Assembly: GCA_903905585.1 (NCBI GenBank)
Contig: CAIVHB010000059.1
Coordinates: 1-64,000 of the forward strand
Length of the DNA: 64,000 bases
DNA from: an uncultured Ferrovum sp.
GTDB taxonomy: Bacteria > Pseudomonadota > Gammaproteobacteria > Burkholderiales > Ferrovaceae
Direction of reading: 5' to 3'
Each line of letters opens with the position of its first letter. The first letter of the stretch is position 1. Of this stretch, positions 1 through 9,041 are shown in pieces. The position numbers and the translations under genes were made by a program. Under the pieces are notes generated by a model that worked only from the letters and a program-made list of their open reading frames with translations, did not search any database and was not told the DNA's origin.

Positions 1-749
1 GAGAGAATGGTGAAGTAAAGAATGAAACTAGAAGCAAACCAGTCTTCTTGTTGGCCTTTATCCAACACGATTTGCATGCAGCCAAAGCCGACTGCGAGTA
101 AGCCAAAGCCCCAGTAATCAATCTTAAAACCTCTTTCTCTCAGCGATTTCTGTGCCTCGACAAGATGGGGAGGATCCCATAACAATTTACGGGATAACCA
201 GAAAGCAAAGATGCCCACGGGCACATTGATAAAAAACACCCAACGCCAGCTAAAGTTATCCGTGATGAACCCACCCAGTGTCGGGCCAATCGCTGGTGCT
301 AACACCGTGGTGATGCCATACACCGCAAAAGCCATTCCACGCTTTTCGGGTGGAAAACTATCGGCCAAGATCGATTGCGAGATAGGCTGCAAGCCCCCTC
401 CTCCCGCACCTTGCAACGTTCGGGCAAGAATCAACAAAGGCAATGAAGGCGCCAACCCACACAGCAAAGAGCTGATGGTAAAGATCACCACACACCAAAG
501 GTAGAAACGGCGACGACCGACTACATAGGCAAACCACCCACTGATCGGCAAGACAATCGCATTCGTGACCAAGTAAGAGGTCAAGACCCAGGTGCTTTCA
601 TCCTGGCCGGCGGAGAGATCTCCCGCAATGTGTCGCAAGGACACATTAGCAATTGAAATATCCAACACCTCCATAAAGGTCGTCAGGGCGACGACCATGG
701 CGATGACCCAAGGATTCACTGAAGGGGGATTCACTGAAGGGGGATTCAT
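1..749 (-). CDS. emrB: EmrB/QacA-type (DHA2) drug:proton antiporter, partial
   Basis: Inner-membrane major facilitator of the 14-helix DHA2 family. It would export hydrophobic drugs through the HlyD adaptor and TolC channel encoded just upstream. Translating the minus strand gives the typical N-terminal half: a first helix followed by the family motif STWVLTSYLVTNAIVLPISGW, then the RTLQGAGGGGLQPISQ segment and a GPTLGGFI segment. The 3' end is cut by the window edge. I chose the ATG at 749. No good ribosome site precedes it, and a TTG about 50 bases upstream in the same frame is an alternative. The N-terminus carries a tandem NPPSV repeat encoded by a 15-bp DNA repeat. Only about 45 bases separate it from the hlyD-like gene, so an operon with the adaptor and tolC-like gene is likely. 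Confidence 0.88.
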   Translation of the reverse strand, partial: MNPPSVNPPSVNPWVIAMVVALTTFMEVLDISIANVSLRHIAGDLSAGQDESTWVLTSYLVTNAIVLPISGWFAYVVGRRRFYLWCVVIFTISSLLCGLAPSLPLLILARTLQGAGGGGLQPISQSILADSFPPEKRGMAFAVYGITTVLAPAIGPTLGGFITDNFSWRWVFFINVPVGIFAFWLSRKLLWDPPHLVEAQKSLRERGFKIDYWGFGLLAVGFGCMQIVLDKGQQEDWFASSFILYFTIL

Positions 750-750
750 T
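712..750. repeat. 15-bp tandem repeat at the start of the emrB-like gene
   Basis: The unit GGATTCACTGAAGGG occurs at 712-726 and 727-741, followed by a partial third copy GGATTCA from 742. The unit length is a multiple of three. On the minus strand it encodes NPPSV in tandem right after the chosen start codon, so copy-number change would lengthen or shorten the cytoplasmic N-terminus without shifting the frame. Confidence 0.9.
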
Positions 751-796
751 TCAGCAGGAGGGGGCCCAGCAATTTGAGAAACTAAAATCAATCACG

Positions 797-1969
797 TTAT
801 TCAGTCTTTGAACCCAAATGTACTTCTGGCACCACCGACATCCCTGGAGCAAGTTTGGCCAAGATCTCAGGGCTTTCATCAAAAACGATTTTTACTGGAA
901 TGCGTTGTACCACTTTGATGTAGTTTCCGGTGGCGTTTTCAGGGGGTAATAAACTGAAACGTGATCCTGTTCCTGCTTGCAAACTTTCAACATGAGCATG
1001 TAAAGGATGGTCGGGAAAGGCATCAACTTTAATATCGACTTTTTGCCCCACCGCCATGCGCGTGAGTTGTGTCTCTTTAAAGTTGGCAATCACCCAAGGT
1101 TGGCCAGTGACGATATATAAAGCTGTTTGATTGGCTTGCATCACTTGCCCCACTAAAACTGACTTGCGCGCCACTCTTCCAGCCGCAGGGGCGGTCACTT
1201 TGGTGTAGCTCAATTCTTGTTGTGCAGAAGCCAATTGAGATTTCAGTGTTTGCAGATCAGCTACAGCACTGCCTACTTGTGATTCTTTCACAGCGATCTG
1301 CCGGGGGGCCGTTTTTGCTTCATCCAATTTCCCCGAAGCCTGACGTACCATAGCCTCAGCACTGGTCACGGCTTTACGGGCAGACTCGGCTTGCGCCTGA
1401 GCGGCATCTGCGGCAGTCACGGCCTGGTCTAATCGCTGGCGAGAAATTTCATCTTTGGCAAGCAAAGTGCGATAACGCTCTACATCGGCAATGGCAAGTT
1501 TGGCTTGCGATTCCGCTGCACTGCGCTGCGCTTCACTCTGTGCCACCATGGCCTGTGAAGCTGCCAGGCCTGCCTCGGCCTGGGTAACCGAAGCTTTGGT
1601 GCTGGCTTGCACCAACCCACTATCATTGCGGGCCACAGAAGCGCGCGCCTCTCCGGCCGCAACCATCGCAGTGAGCTGATCCACTTTAAGTTGATAATCT
1701 TTAGGATCTAACTCAAATAAAGTGTCTGCCTGATTGATCATTTGGTTTTCAATAACGGTGACATGTAAAACGGTTCCGCCTACTCTTGAAGCAATCGGCA
1801 CCACATCACTTTCAACAAAGGCATCATCCGTTGATTCGTTATTACGCCCCAAATACCAGATGGTTCCGCCAATCAGCAGAACAAGAATCACACCACCACC
1901 AATGATGAAACGGATTGTGCTCCGGCCCGCTGGAGGTGAATCAGCAGAAGATTCAGAAGAATTGCGCAT
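797..1969 (-). CDS. emrA: HlyD/EmrA-family membrane fusion protein
   Basis: Periplasmic adaptor linking the DHA2 pump to the outer-membrane channel. The 390-residue protein has a short cytoplasmic N-terminus, one membrane segment at about residues 22-41 and the EmrA-type sequence NNESTDDAFVESDVVPIASR opening the lipoyl half. A long Ala/Gln/Ser-rich coiled-coil hairpin (about 95-250) follows, then the second lipoyl strand (SYTKVTAPAAGRVARK) and a beta-barrel ending near 385. Length and domain order match EmrA. It lies 26 bases after the TolC-like gene and just before the emrB-like gene on the same strand, so the three form one export operon. The ribosome site is weak. The substrate cannot be told from sequence. 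Confidence 0.9.
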   Translation of the reverse strand: MRNSSESSADSPPAGRSTIRFIIGGGVILVLLIGGTIWYLGRNNESTDDAFVESDVVPIASRVGGTVLHVTVIENQMINQADTLFELDPKDYQLKVDQLTAMVAAGEARASVARNDSGLVQASTKASVTQAEAGLAASQAMVAQSEAQRSAAESQAKLAIADVERYRTLLAKDEISRQRLDQAVTAADAAQAQAESARKAVTSAEAMVRQASGKLDEAKTAPRQIAVKESQVGSAVADLQTLKSQLASAQQELSYTKVTAPAAGRVARKSVLVGQVMQANQTALYIVTGQPWVIANFKETQLTRMAVGQKVDIKVDAFPDHPLHAHVESLQAGTGSRFSLLPPENATGNYIKVVQRIPVKIVFDESPEILAKLAPGMSVVPEVHLGSKTE

Positions 1970-1995
1970 AGCAATACATTATTCCATCGTAAAAA

Positions 1996-3357
1996 TTAGA
2001 TTTCGAAACGAGCCACTTCACCCATTGCTGCAGCGGCATTGACTCGAGCTGAGGTGTGTTCTGCAGTAGCATCAATCAATCGTGAGCGCGCAGTGGCCAG
2101 AGCAGTCAGCGCATCGACCACTTCAAGGTTATCGGTGACCCCTGCTTTAAATCGATCACGCGATAAATCGAGTAAACGTTCAGCAAGATCCAAAGACTTC
2201 TTTGCAGCTGCCACCTGTTCTTCTGAGGTCTGTAGTGAGAGCAAGGCCAGCGCAACATCCTCTTCTACTTGTCTTTGCGCATCTTCATGTTGAATACGGA
2301 CCGTATTGAATTCGCTTTTTGCTTTACTGTGATGGGCACTGAGTTCACCACTGGTAAACAAAGGAATACTCATCCCAATCGCGATGGATTTCGTAGTGTA
2401 GACCGATTGACCTGCATTCACGCCACTCGGCCCAATCGCTGCTTGCAAACCCACTTCAGGCAGCGCTTCAGAATCAGCGGCATTCAGCGCCTCTTCCGCG
2501 GCCATGACTTGCGACTGGAGTGCTTTCAATTCTTCGCGTTGTGAAGCGGCTCGCACCATTGCGCTCAAACTATCTGGGATAGGTAAATGGTGGAATGTGA
2601 TTGGAGAGGTAAGTTGAATGGTACTTTGTGAGGGGAGCCCCATCACCCTCTTCAAGCGAATGAGGGACTCATCATGTTGGTTCTTAGCTTGGCTCATCAA
2701 ATATTGATCCTGAGCGACACGGGTTTCACTGCGCGCCACATCCACTCCAGTGGCAATACCTGCTTTCTGTTGATCACGCGCAAGTTCTGCTAACTCCTCC
2801 GAGAGACGCAGGTTCGCTTGTGCTGCTTCAAGACGAGCAGACTTCTGTTGTGCTTCGATATAAGCCAGTGCGGTAGCAGCAATAATCTGATCTAGAAAAG
2901 CACGCTCTTGATGTTGGACAAAGGCCAATTGCCCCTCACGTGAAAGAGCAAGATGACTTCGCAAGGGATTAAATACGGTTTGCGTTAGGGATAATCGGGT
3001 ATCAAAACTGTTGAAGGGTCCCTGAACGGGCGAAGGAAATATCTGAGGGATATTCGGAAAACCTTGGGCTCGAAGATTGGTAGAAAGATTCGCCTGAGAA
3101 GCCGTGAGCGCAACATGCGGACCTAAGGCTGAACGGGATAACTCTAAAGCCGCTCGCGCCATTTGCACCCGCTCCATACTTAAGCCCAGTTGCAAATTAT
3201 GCTGCCTTGCTAAGTCAATGGCTTCTTTCAAAGTCAGTGACTGCATAGTGATGTCTTCGGCATAACCAGAAGGACAAAGAACCGCAAAAAGCGAACTGAT
3301 CAGGCTAAGGGTCAGTACACCTTTACTGAACCTATTCACAACGCGCAACCACATCAT
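1996..3357 (-). CDS. TolC-family outer-membrane efflux protein
   Basis: Outer-membrane channel of the tripartite exporter with the downstream hlyD-like and emrB-like genes. I chose the ATG at 3357 because a GGGAG ribosome site lies 6 bases upstream. A TTG at 3369 would add four residues. The resulting 453 residues begin with a Sec signal peptide (hydrophobic VLTLSLISSLFAVL, cleavage near SGYA-ED). Two repeated OEP halves follow, with SLKEAIDLARQHNLQL at the start of the mature protein and a second helical repeat near the C-terminus (EDVALALLSLQTSEEQVAAA). No lipobox is seen, unlike the NodT-type channel at 48.5 kb. The gene starts 27 bases after panB, so transcription may run on from panB. 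Confidence 0.9.
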   Translation of the reverse strand: MMWLRVVNRFSKGVLTLSLISSLFAVLCPSGYAEDITMQSLTLKEAIDLARQHNLQLGLSMERVQMARAALELSRSALGPHVALTASQANLSTNLRAQGFPNIPQIFPSPVQGPFNSFDTRLSLTQTVFNPLRSHLALSREGQLAFVQHQERAFLDQIIAATALAYIEAQQKSARLEAAQANLRLSEELAELARDQQKAGIATGVDVARSETRVAQDQYLMSQAKNQHDESLIRLKRVMGLPSQSTIQLTSPITFHHLPIPDSLSAMVRAASQREELKALQSQVMAAEEALNAADSEALPEVGLQAAIGPSGVNAGQSVYTTKSIAIGMSIPLFTSGELSAHHSKAKSEFNTVRIQHEDAQRQVEEDVALALLSLQTSEEQVAAAKKSLDLAERLLDLSRDRFKAGVTDNLEVVDALTALATARSRLIDATAEHTSARVNAAAAMGEVARFEI

Positions 3358-3384
3358 GCCTGCTCCCAATAGCGCACCCCAAAG

Positions 3385-4176
3385 TTAGTAGCAATGCTGA
3401 TCACTTGGAAAGACACGGTTTTTGACTTCCTTCACATAAGTTCTCACCATCCCAGCAATACCGCCGGGAACTGAAGAATAATCCTTTGCGAGTTTGGATA
3501 AAGGTTTGGAACTTAATCCAATCACATCATATAAAACCAAGACCTGTCCGCTACATGCAGGGCTTGCCCCAATTCCGATGGTGGGCACCTTCACTGCGGC
3601 GCATACCCTATCTGCTAATACCCTTGGAATACATTCCATCAGAATAATAGAAGCTCCTGCAGCCTCAAGCGCCAAAGCCGCTTCAACAATTTGATCCGCA
3701 CGCAAGGAATCTCTTCCTTGAACTTTAAAGCCACCATATTGATGATGCGATTGAGGGGTCATGCCTACATGGGCACAGACCGGAATCCCTCTCGCACTTA
3801 AAAATTGAATGGTATCAACCATTTCCAGGCCACCTTCGATTTTTACCATCTGCGCGCCTGCCTGAACCAGAACAGCAGCATTGCGAAAAGTTTCCTGCGG
3901 CGAGATTTGAGACGTGCCAAAGGGCATATCGGCCAGAATGAAGCAGCGCTGCGATCCGCGCGTCACGCACTGCGTGTGATAGGCCACATCTTCTAAAGTA
4001 ACGGGATTAGGAGAGGAATGGCCTTGCAAGACCATGCCCAATGAGTCACCGATTAACAGAACATCTACCGCGCTTTCTTCAAGCACCCGCGCAAAGCTTG
4101 CGTCGTAGCAGGTCAAAACGGCGATCGGCTGCTGTTCGCTATGCCAGCGTTTAAGATCAGAGAGCGTTGTTCGCAT
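3385..4176 (-). CDS. panB: 3-methyl-2-oxobutanoate hydroxymethyltransferase
   Basis: Cytosolic first step of pantothenate synthesis: transfers a hydroxymethyl group from methylenetetrahydrofolate to alpha-ketoisovalerate, giving ketopantoate. The 263-residue length is usual. The signature segments are all present: ITVLTCYDASFA-like start (IAVLTCYDASFA), LIGDSLGMVLQGH with the metal-binding Asp, ADMPFGTSQ, KIEGG, AHVGMTPQS and IGIGASPACSGQVLVLYD. It sits between a zinc-ribbon protein and the tolC-like gene on the same strand. No panC is adjacent. Confidence 0.97.
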   Translation of the reverse strand: MRTTLSDLKRWHSEQQPIAVLTCYDASFARVLEESAVDVLLIGDSLGMVLQGHSSPNPVTLEDVAYHTQCVTRGSQRCFILADMPFGTSQISPQETFRNAAVLVQAGAQMVKIEGGLEMVDTIQFLSARGIPVCAHVGMTPQSHHQYGGFKVQGRDSLRADQIVEAALALEAAGASIILMECIPRVLADRVCAAVKVPTIGIGASPACSGQVLVLYDVIGLSSKPLSKLAKDYSSVPGGIAGMVRTYVKEVKNRVFPSDQHCY

Positions 4177-4229
4177 GAAAAGGGCTCGCTAACGAATGAG
4201 AGCGCATATGATACGCGCTAACCGCCCTT

Positions 4230-4790
4230 TCAGATGCGAGTATTGATTCCCTTGCGGTACAGAAGACCAGGATGAATGACCACTTCACCTAAACGAACAG
4301 GTGTGGTGGTGGTGGAATGAATACCTGCAAAATGCCAACGAGAATTTTCTAGCTCAATCCAGGCCGGAATATCTTCGTCTAGGTAGCGGCCCAAACTATT
4401 TTTAGAGCGGGTGACCCAAGTCGTCATCTCTTTTGCAGTGGGTCGAACTACGGGAGATTGAATCACTTTTCTTCCGCGCCCCAAACGCAGAAAGAGTTGC
4501 GCGACCCAAAAGTTAATCACCGATACCCTTTGTATTCTTGCTTGCTTGGATACTTTATTCATGATGACAAAGAATCGCGCAACCTCATGACAACGCGGGC
4601 AATGGGTCCGTGCAGCGAGAACCACCCTCCCCCCTGGCGCACCGGTTCGACCATACCCTTGCTTTAACCGATATGGCTGAGCGCAAGCGCGACACGCTAA
4701 TTCAAGTTGCGTCAGCATGTGGCCTGAAGACAATTGAATAGGGAGTTTGAAGCTAGGAGTACTGGGAAAATCGAGGTCCATAGGGATCAT
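4230..4790 (-). CDS. hypothetical protein with a zinc ribbon
   Basis: I do not recognise a named family. The 186-residue protein carries two CxxC knuckles, CRAC at 33-36 and CPRC at 64-67, separated by a Gly/Arg-rich linker. This is the spacing of a zinc ribbon. The C-terminal two thirds is basic then mixed, with a repeated-looking VV segment and no membrane helix or signal peptide. It may be a nucleic-acid-binding or metal-binding cytosolic protein. Start choice is uncertain: ATGs occur at codons 1 and 4, and no clear ribosome site precedes either. It is followed 53 bases later by panB on the same strand. Confidence 0.6.
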   Translation of the reverse strand: MIPMDLDFPSTPSFKLPIQLSSGHMLTQLELACRACAQPYRLKQGYGRTGAPGGRVVLAARTHCPRCHEVARFFVIMNKVSKQARIQRVSVINFWVAQLFLRLGRGRKVIQSPVVRPTAKEMTTWVTRSKNSLGRYLDEDIPAWIELENSRWHFAGIHSTTTTPVRLGEVVIHPGLLYRKGINTRI

Positions 4791-4855
4791 CGCGCAAAGA
4801 GGTTACTTGAACCTTTACGGCGCTATATCCCAAGACTTTAAAGCCCTAAAGGAGA

Positions 4856-7012
4856 TTAAGCAATTTGCGCATCACTAAAGGGCAAGGATCGAATGCGCTT
4901 TTTGGTGAGAGCAAAAATAGCATTTGCCACCGCAGGGGCAATGGGAGGCGTGCCAGGTTCGCCCACTCCACCAGGTGCTTCGGCCGAAGAAATCAAGTGA
5001 ACAGATACCTCAGGCGTTTCAGTCAAGCGCATCACGGGGTAATCGCCAAAATTAGATTGCTCAACTTGCCCTTCGGTATACGTGATTTTTCCATACAGGG
5101 CAGCGGTCAGACCATAAATCATGGCACCTTCCATCTGCGCACGAACGATATCAGGATTCACAACTATCCCCACGTCAGCTGCGATCGTGACCTTATGGAC
5201 TTTGGGCATTCCGTTGTCTAGCGAAATCTCGGCAACTTCTGCCACATAACTGCCGAAAGATTCACACACAGCAATCCCTCTCGCTCGTCCACTGGGCAAG
5301 GGAGAACCCCATCCCGCTTCTTTTGCAGCACGCTCCAAAACGGTTAAATGGCGCGGCTTTTTGGAAAGCAAGGCACGACGATATTCAAAGGAATCTTTGC
5401 CCGCAGCATGTGCCATTTCATCAATGAAGGACTCTGAGAAGAATCCGTTTTCTGTGCTGCCCACCGAACGCCAGAACCAATTTCTAACTCCCGGTTGATG
5501 ACGCACCCACTCTAGCTTGAAGTGAGGGGTGTCATACGGGAAGTCGTACAAACCTTCAACCGCCGTATTGTCGATCCCTTCTTTATTAATTAAAGCAGCC
5601 TCGAAGCCGGTACCATCAGCGATAGAGTCTGTCACCGTGACACCTTGGAATGCGACAGGGTTGCCCTGTTGATTCACACGCACAGCAAGTTCAGCGCGTG
5701 CAGCAGGACGATAGTACTGGCCCTTCATATCGTCTTCACGGGTATACAGCACCTGAACCGGTGCCTTGGCGAGCTTAGAAAGACTCACGGCCTCTGCAAT
5801 AAAATCGGGAGAAAAACGTCGACCAAATCCACCGCCCAAGAGGGTGGTATGCACCTTTACTTGCTCAGGTTTACATCCGGCTATACCCGCAGCGACAAAC
5901 TGATTAGGGCCAGGCGCTTGAGTTGGTGCCCAAATCGTCACCCCCCCATCTTTAACCCAAGCGGTTGCGTTCATAGGTTCCATGGTTGCGTGGGCTAAGA
6001 AAGGGACGTCATAGACGGCCTCAATCAATGTCCCCTCGGTGATGCTTTCTGGGTTGCCTTCAAGACGGGCTACTTTGGAACCTGTTTTACGCTTTGCTAA
6101 TGCAGCCATTTCTTGTTTCATGCCTGCCGTTGAAAAGTGAGCATGCGCGCCTTTATCCCATTCAATCTTCAGGGCATCTCGGCCTTTTTTGGCTGCCCAA
6201 CTACTGTTTGCCAACACAGCAACCCCTGCTGCCGTTGGACTTTGGATGGAATGCACTTGGAGAACGCCAGGAACTGCCAATGCTGCAGTGGCATCAAAGC
6301 TTTTAACCTTGCCGCCCAATACAGGTGAGCGCTCAACAGAGGCAAACAACATTCCGGGAACGCGCACATCAATGCCAAACGTACTTGCACCATTTACTTT
6401 TCCGACGAGGTCGGTACGTGGAATGGATTTACCAATGATTCTGAAGTCAGCAGGATTTTTTAGTTTTACATCTTTGGGCAAAGGCATCGTAGCGGCTAAA
6501 GCGGCGAGCGCACCATAACCCAAGCATTTTCCATCAGGGCCGCAGACTTGACCGGATTCGGTACGCAAGCTTGTAGGTTCTACCTTCCAAGTCAGTGCAG
6601 CAGCTTGAATCATCAAGGCACGTGCGGTAGCACCTGCTTCGCGCAAAGGTTGCCACATGGCACGAACCGAAGTAGACCCTCCGGTTGCTTGCACTCCAAA
6701 CCAAGGATGTTTGTATTCAGGGGCTGCCAGAGCCTGCTCAATTTTAACTTTGCCCCAATCTGCATCTAACTCTTCAGCAATCAACATGGGAAGCGAGGTC
6801 AGTACACCCTGCCCCATCTCAGATTTATCGACCACAATCGTAGTCGTTCCGTCTTGATCAATTCTGATCCAAGGCCCGGCACTCAAGGCATGTTGTGGGG
6901 ATTCTGCCCGATCAGCGGAAAACGCTTCGCCAAACTGTAAGCCCAAAGCCAGGCCTCCAGCTGAAGTACCCATCAACTTTAAAAAATGACGACGCGGAAG
7001 TGCAATATTCAT
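4856..7012 (-). CDS. xanthine dehydrogenase-family molybdopterin subunit (IorB-like)
   Basis: Large, molybdenum-binding subunit of an aldehyde or N-heterocycle hydroxylase of the isoquinoline 1-oxidoreductase beta type (718 residues). A twin-arginine signal (RRHFLK at 7-12, then a hydrophobic stretch) predicts folded export to the periplasm. Seen are the DKSEMGQGVLTSL segment, GGGFGRRFSPDF and, near the C-terminus, GVGEPGTPPIAP, which carries the Glu used as catalytic base in this family. The partner [2Fe-2S] subunit (IorA/CoxS type) is not encoded next to it. Upstream in the same direction are a beta-hydroxyacid dehydrogenase and a cytochrome b561-YceI fusion. The substrate is unknown. Confidence 0.88.
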   Translation of the reverse strand: MNIALPRRHFLKLMGTSAGGLALGLQFGEAFSADRAESPQHALSAGPWIRIDQDGTTTIVVDKSEMGQGVLTSLPMLIAEELDADWGKVKIEQALAAPEYKHPWFGVQATGGSTSVRAMWQPLREAGATARALMIQAAALTWKVEPTSLRTESGQVCGPDGKCLGYGALAALAATMPLPKDVKLKNPADFRIIGKSIPRTDLVGKVNGASTFGIDVRVPGMLFASVERSPVLGGKVKSFDATAALAVPGVLQVHSIQSPTAAGVAVLANSSWAAKKGRDALKIEWDKGAHAHFSTAGMKQEMAALAKRKTGSKVARLEGNPESITEGTLIEAVYDVPFLAHATMEPMNATAWVKDGGVTIWAPTQAPGPNQFVAAGIAGCKPEQVKVHTTLLGGGFGRRFSPDFIAEAVSLSKLAKAPVQVLYTREDDMKGQYYRPAARAELAVRVNQQGNPVAFQGVTVTDSIADGTGFEAALINKEGIDNTAVEGLYDFPYDTPHFKLEWVRHQPGVRNWFWRSVGSTENGFFSESFIDEMAHAAGKDSFEYRRALLSKKPRHLTVLERAAKEAGWGSPLPSGRARGIAVCESFGSYVAEVAEISLDNGMPKVHKVTIAADVGIVVNPDIVRAQMEGAMIYGLTAALYGKITYTEGQVEQSNFGDYPVMRLTETPEVSVHLISSAEAPGGVGEPGTPPIAPAVANAIFALTKKRIRSLPFSDAQIA

Positions 7013-7049
7013 AACAACTCCATACTTTTGAGGGGTTGAATAGCAGATT

Positions 7050-7934
7050 TTAAGATTGATTTTTGCGCAGGCGACGAATCAAGGAAGAGGTATCCCAACG
7101 CCCACCTCCCCTATTTTGGAGCTCTGAATAGAATTGATCTACCAGGGCCGCAACCGGCAGCAAAGCGCCGTTGCGATTGGCCTCAGCAAGACATAGGCCT
7201 AGATCTTTACGCATCCAATCTACCGCAAAACCAAAATTAAATTGGTCTGCCAGCATGGTGGTACCGCGATTTTCCATTTGCCAGGATTGCGCCGCCCCTT
7301 TGGAAATCACTCCAAGCACTTGTTCGCCATCTAGGCCCGCGCATTGCGCAAAATTTAAGGCTTCAGATAAACCCTGCACCAGTCCTGCAATGCAAAGCTG
7401 ATTCACCATCTTAGTCAGTTGACCTGAGCCACTTGGGCCCATCAGGGTCACGGCTTTAGCGAAACTATCCATCACAGGTTTGGCTTGATCAAAAGCAGCT
7501 TGATCGCCCCCGCACATCACTGCAAGTTGGCCTTTCTCGGCGCCGGCTTGACCGCCCGAGACCGGGGCATCGATAAAATGCACGCCTTTGGATAGGGCAT
7601 ATTCGTTGAGTTCCCTAGCGACCTCTGCGGAAGCTGTGGTGTGATCCACCATGATGGCATTGGCTTTCATTCCTGCGAAAGCACCGTTCTCACCCAAGGT
7701 CACACTGCGCAAGTCATCATCATTTCCTACGCATAGAAAAATAAAATCAGCGCCTTCCGCCGCTTCGCGAGGGGTCAGGGCATGCTTGCCTCCCGCATGC
7801 GCAGCCACCCACGCTTCTGCTTTAGCAGTCGTACGGTTATACACAGTGACTGAATAGCCTTTCGCTAAAAGGTGCCCGGCCATTGGGCTACCCATCACGC
7901 CCAAACCGATAAATGCTGTTTTGACTGCGGTCAT
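7050..7934 (-). CDS. 3-hydroxyisobutyrate dehydrogenase / tartronate semialdehyde reductase family
   Basis: Cytosolic NAD(P)-dependent beta-hydroxyacid dehydrogenase of 294 residues. The N-terminal Rossmann fold shows FIGLGVMGSPMAGHLLAKG. The family segment FIDAPVSGGQAGAEKGQL binds substrate, and GPSGSGQLTKMVNQ carries the conserved catalytic Lys. I take the second ATG (7934), which has AAGGGA nine bases upstream; the ATG at 7943 overlaps that ribosome site. GarR-like tartronate semialdehyde reductase and MmsB-like activity cannot be separated from sequence alone. The gene lies between the molybdenum hydroxylase subunit and the cytochrome b561 fusion, all on the minus strand with short gaps. 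Confidence 0.9.
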   Translation of the reverse strand: MTAVKTAFIGLGVMGSPMAGHLLAKGYSVTVYNRTTAKAEAWVAAHAGGKHALTPREAAEGADFIFLCVGNDDDLRSVTLGENGAFAGMKANAIMVDHTTASAEVARELNEYALSKGVHFIDAPVSGGQAGAEKGQLAVMCGGDQAAFDQAKPVMDSFAKAVTLMGPSGSGQLTKMVNQLCIAGLVQGLSEALNFAQCAGLDGEQVLGVISKGAAQSWQMENRGTTMLADQFNFGFAVDWMRKDLGLCLAEANRNGALLPVAALVDQFYSELQNRGGGRWDTSSLIRRLRKNQS

Positions 7935-7952
7935 GCTTGTCATTCCCTTAAA

Positions 7953-9041
7953 TTAATTCAGTGCTAAACGAAAAATAACGGTGATCTCAATCCCCACGGC
8001 TTCGGGGTCAGCCCATATACCTTGGCCAATTTTAAAGTCAGTACGTTTCAAATTAAACTGTCCTTCGGCAATGGTATGGCCATTGATTTGTTTAGTCGTA
8101 ATGGGAACCACCATGTCTTTATGGATGCCCTTCAAAGTGAACTTACCGATTGCTTCGTAATGATCTGGGCTTTTGAGTTTGATACTGGTAGTTTGAAAAG
8201 TGCCCTTGGGAAAACTGCTGACCAGAAACCAATCTTTACCTTTTACTTCTTGCTCGCTATCCGCACTTCCTAAATCAATACTGGCTAAATCCACCTCAAT
8301 CCGAGCAGAGCTCTTAGCAAGATCTGCGGGCTTAAAAACGACATCTCCCTCAAACTTACGAAAGCGTCCTTCTACATCCACACCCATTTGGCGAGAGATG
8401 AATTTGATTTCGCTTTTTTCTGGAATGAAGCCAGCGGCATCAGCAGGATCTGCTTGAAAAGCAGTGAATACACTAAATCCTACAATCAGGCCAAGAAGCG
8501 GTGTTTTTGGAGTGCTTCGCAACATGCGCATTAACACAGCGTCTTTATCAATGAAGTGATGTTTGAGTGCTGCTGCACAGTGCACCACAAAAAGAGCAAG
8601 CAGAGCCCAGTTTAGCGTTTCATGAATCTCATGGAGTTGATCAGCAAGCGCTTTATTCTTTTCGACGAGATCAGGCAAATGGATGAGATTGAGATAAAAC
8701 ACGCTATATCCGGCAGCTGAGCTAAACAGCCACCCCGTCATGGGGACCGCAAATAAAAGCGCATATAAAGACCATTGCACCCCTTTGCTTACCCTTACCT
8801 GCCATTGAGACATGGCTTGAGGATAGGCAGGGGTGGAATGCGTGGCACGCCAACTTAGCCTCACTACAGATAACCATAAAACCGTTATTCCCGCCCATTT
8901 GTGCCAAGCAAAAACCTTGATCTTAAGCGGACTGATTTCCATATCCCCCATGATCAGACCAATAGGCCAGGCCACAAGAATAATGAGGGCGATCAGCCAA
9001 TGTAAGAGGATTGCCGTTCGCGTGTAGTGAACTTGCGACAT
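7953..9041 (-). CDS. cytochrome b561 fused to a YceI domain
   Basis: A 362-residue membrane protein with two modules. Residues 1-180 form a four-helix di-heme cytochrome b561, with candidate heme histidines in ILLHWLIA, WHKWAGIT and FVVHCAAALKHH. After another hydrophobic segment (about 183-200, LGLIVGFSVFTAFQADPADA), residues 205-362 form a YceI-type lipocalin-like barrel, which in this family binds polyisoprenoid lipids or quinones (DVEGRFRKFEGDV, KGIHKDMVVPIT). The topology places YceI in the periplasm. A likely job is quinone or lipid-linked electron transfer. An AGGAG site precedes the ATG by about 10 bases. It heads the three-gene minus-strand run ending with the molybdenum hydroxylase. 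Confidence 0.9.
   Translation of the reverse strand: MSQVHYTRTAILLHWLIALIILVAWPIGLIMGDMEISPLKIKVFAWHKWAGITVLWLSVVRLSWRATHSTPAYPQAMSQWQVRVSKGVQWSLYALLFAVPMTGWLFSSAAGYSVFYLNLIHLPDLVEKNKALADQLHEIHETLNWALLALFVVHCAAALKHHFIDKDAVLMRMLRSTPKTPLLGLIVGFSVFTAFQADPADAAGFIPEKSEIKFISRQMGVDVEGRFRKFEGDVVFKPADLAKSSARIEVDLASIDLGSADSEQEVKGKDWFLVSSFPKGTFQTTSIKLKSPDHYEAIGKFTLKGIHKDMVVPITTKQINGHTIAEGQFNLKRTDFKIGQGIWADPEAVGIEITVIFRLALN

Noticed and set aside
5645-6857. Several plus-strand ORFs of 60-118 codons inside the molybdenum hydroxylase gene
   Set aside because: They overlap a well-supported gene fully, show no family motifs, and their codons mirror the opposite-strand gene.
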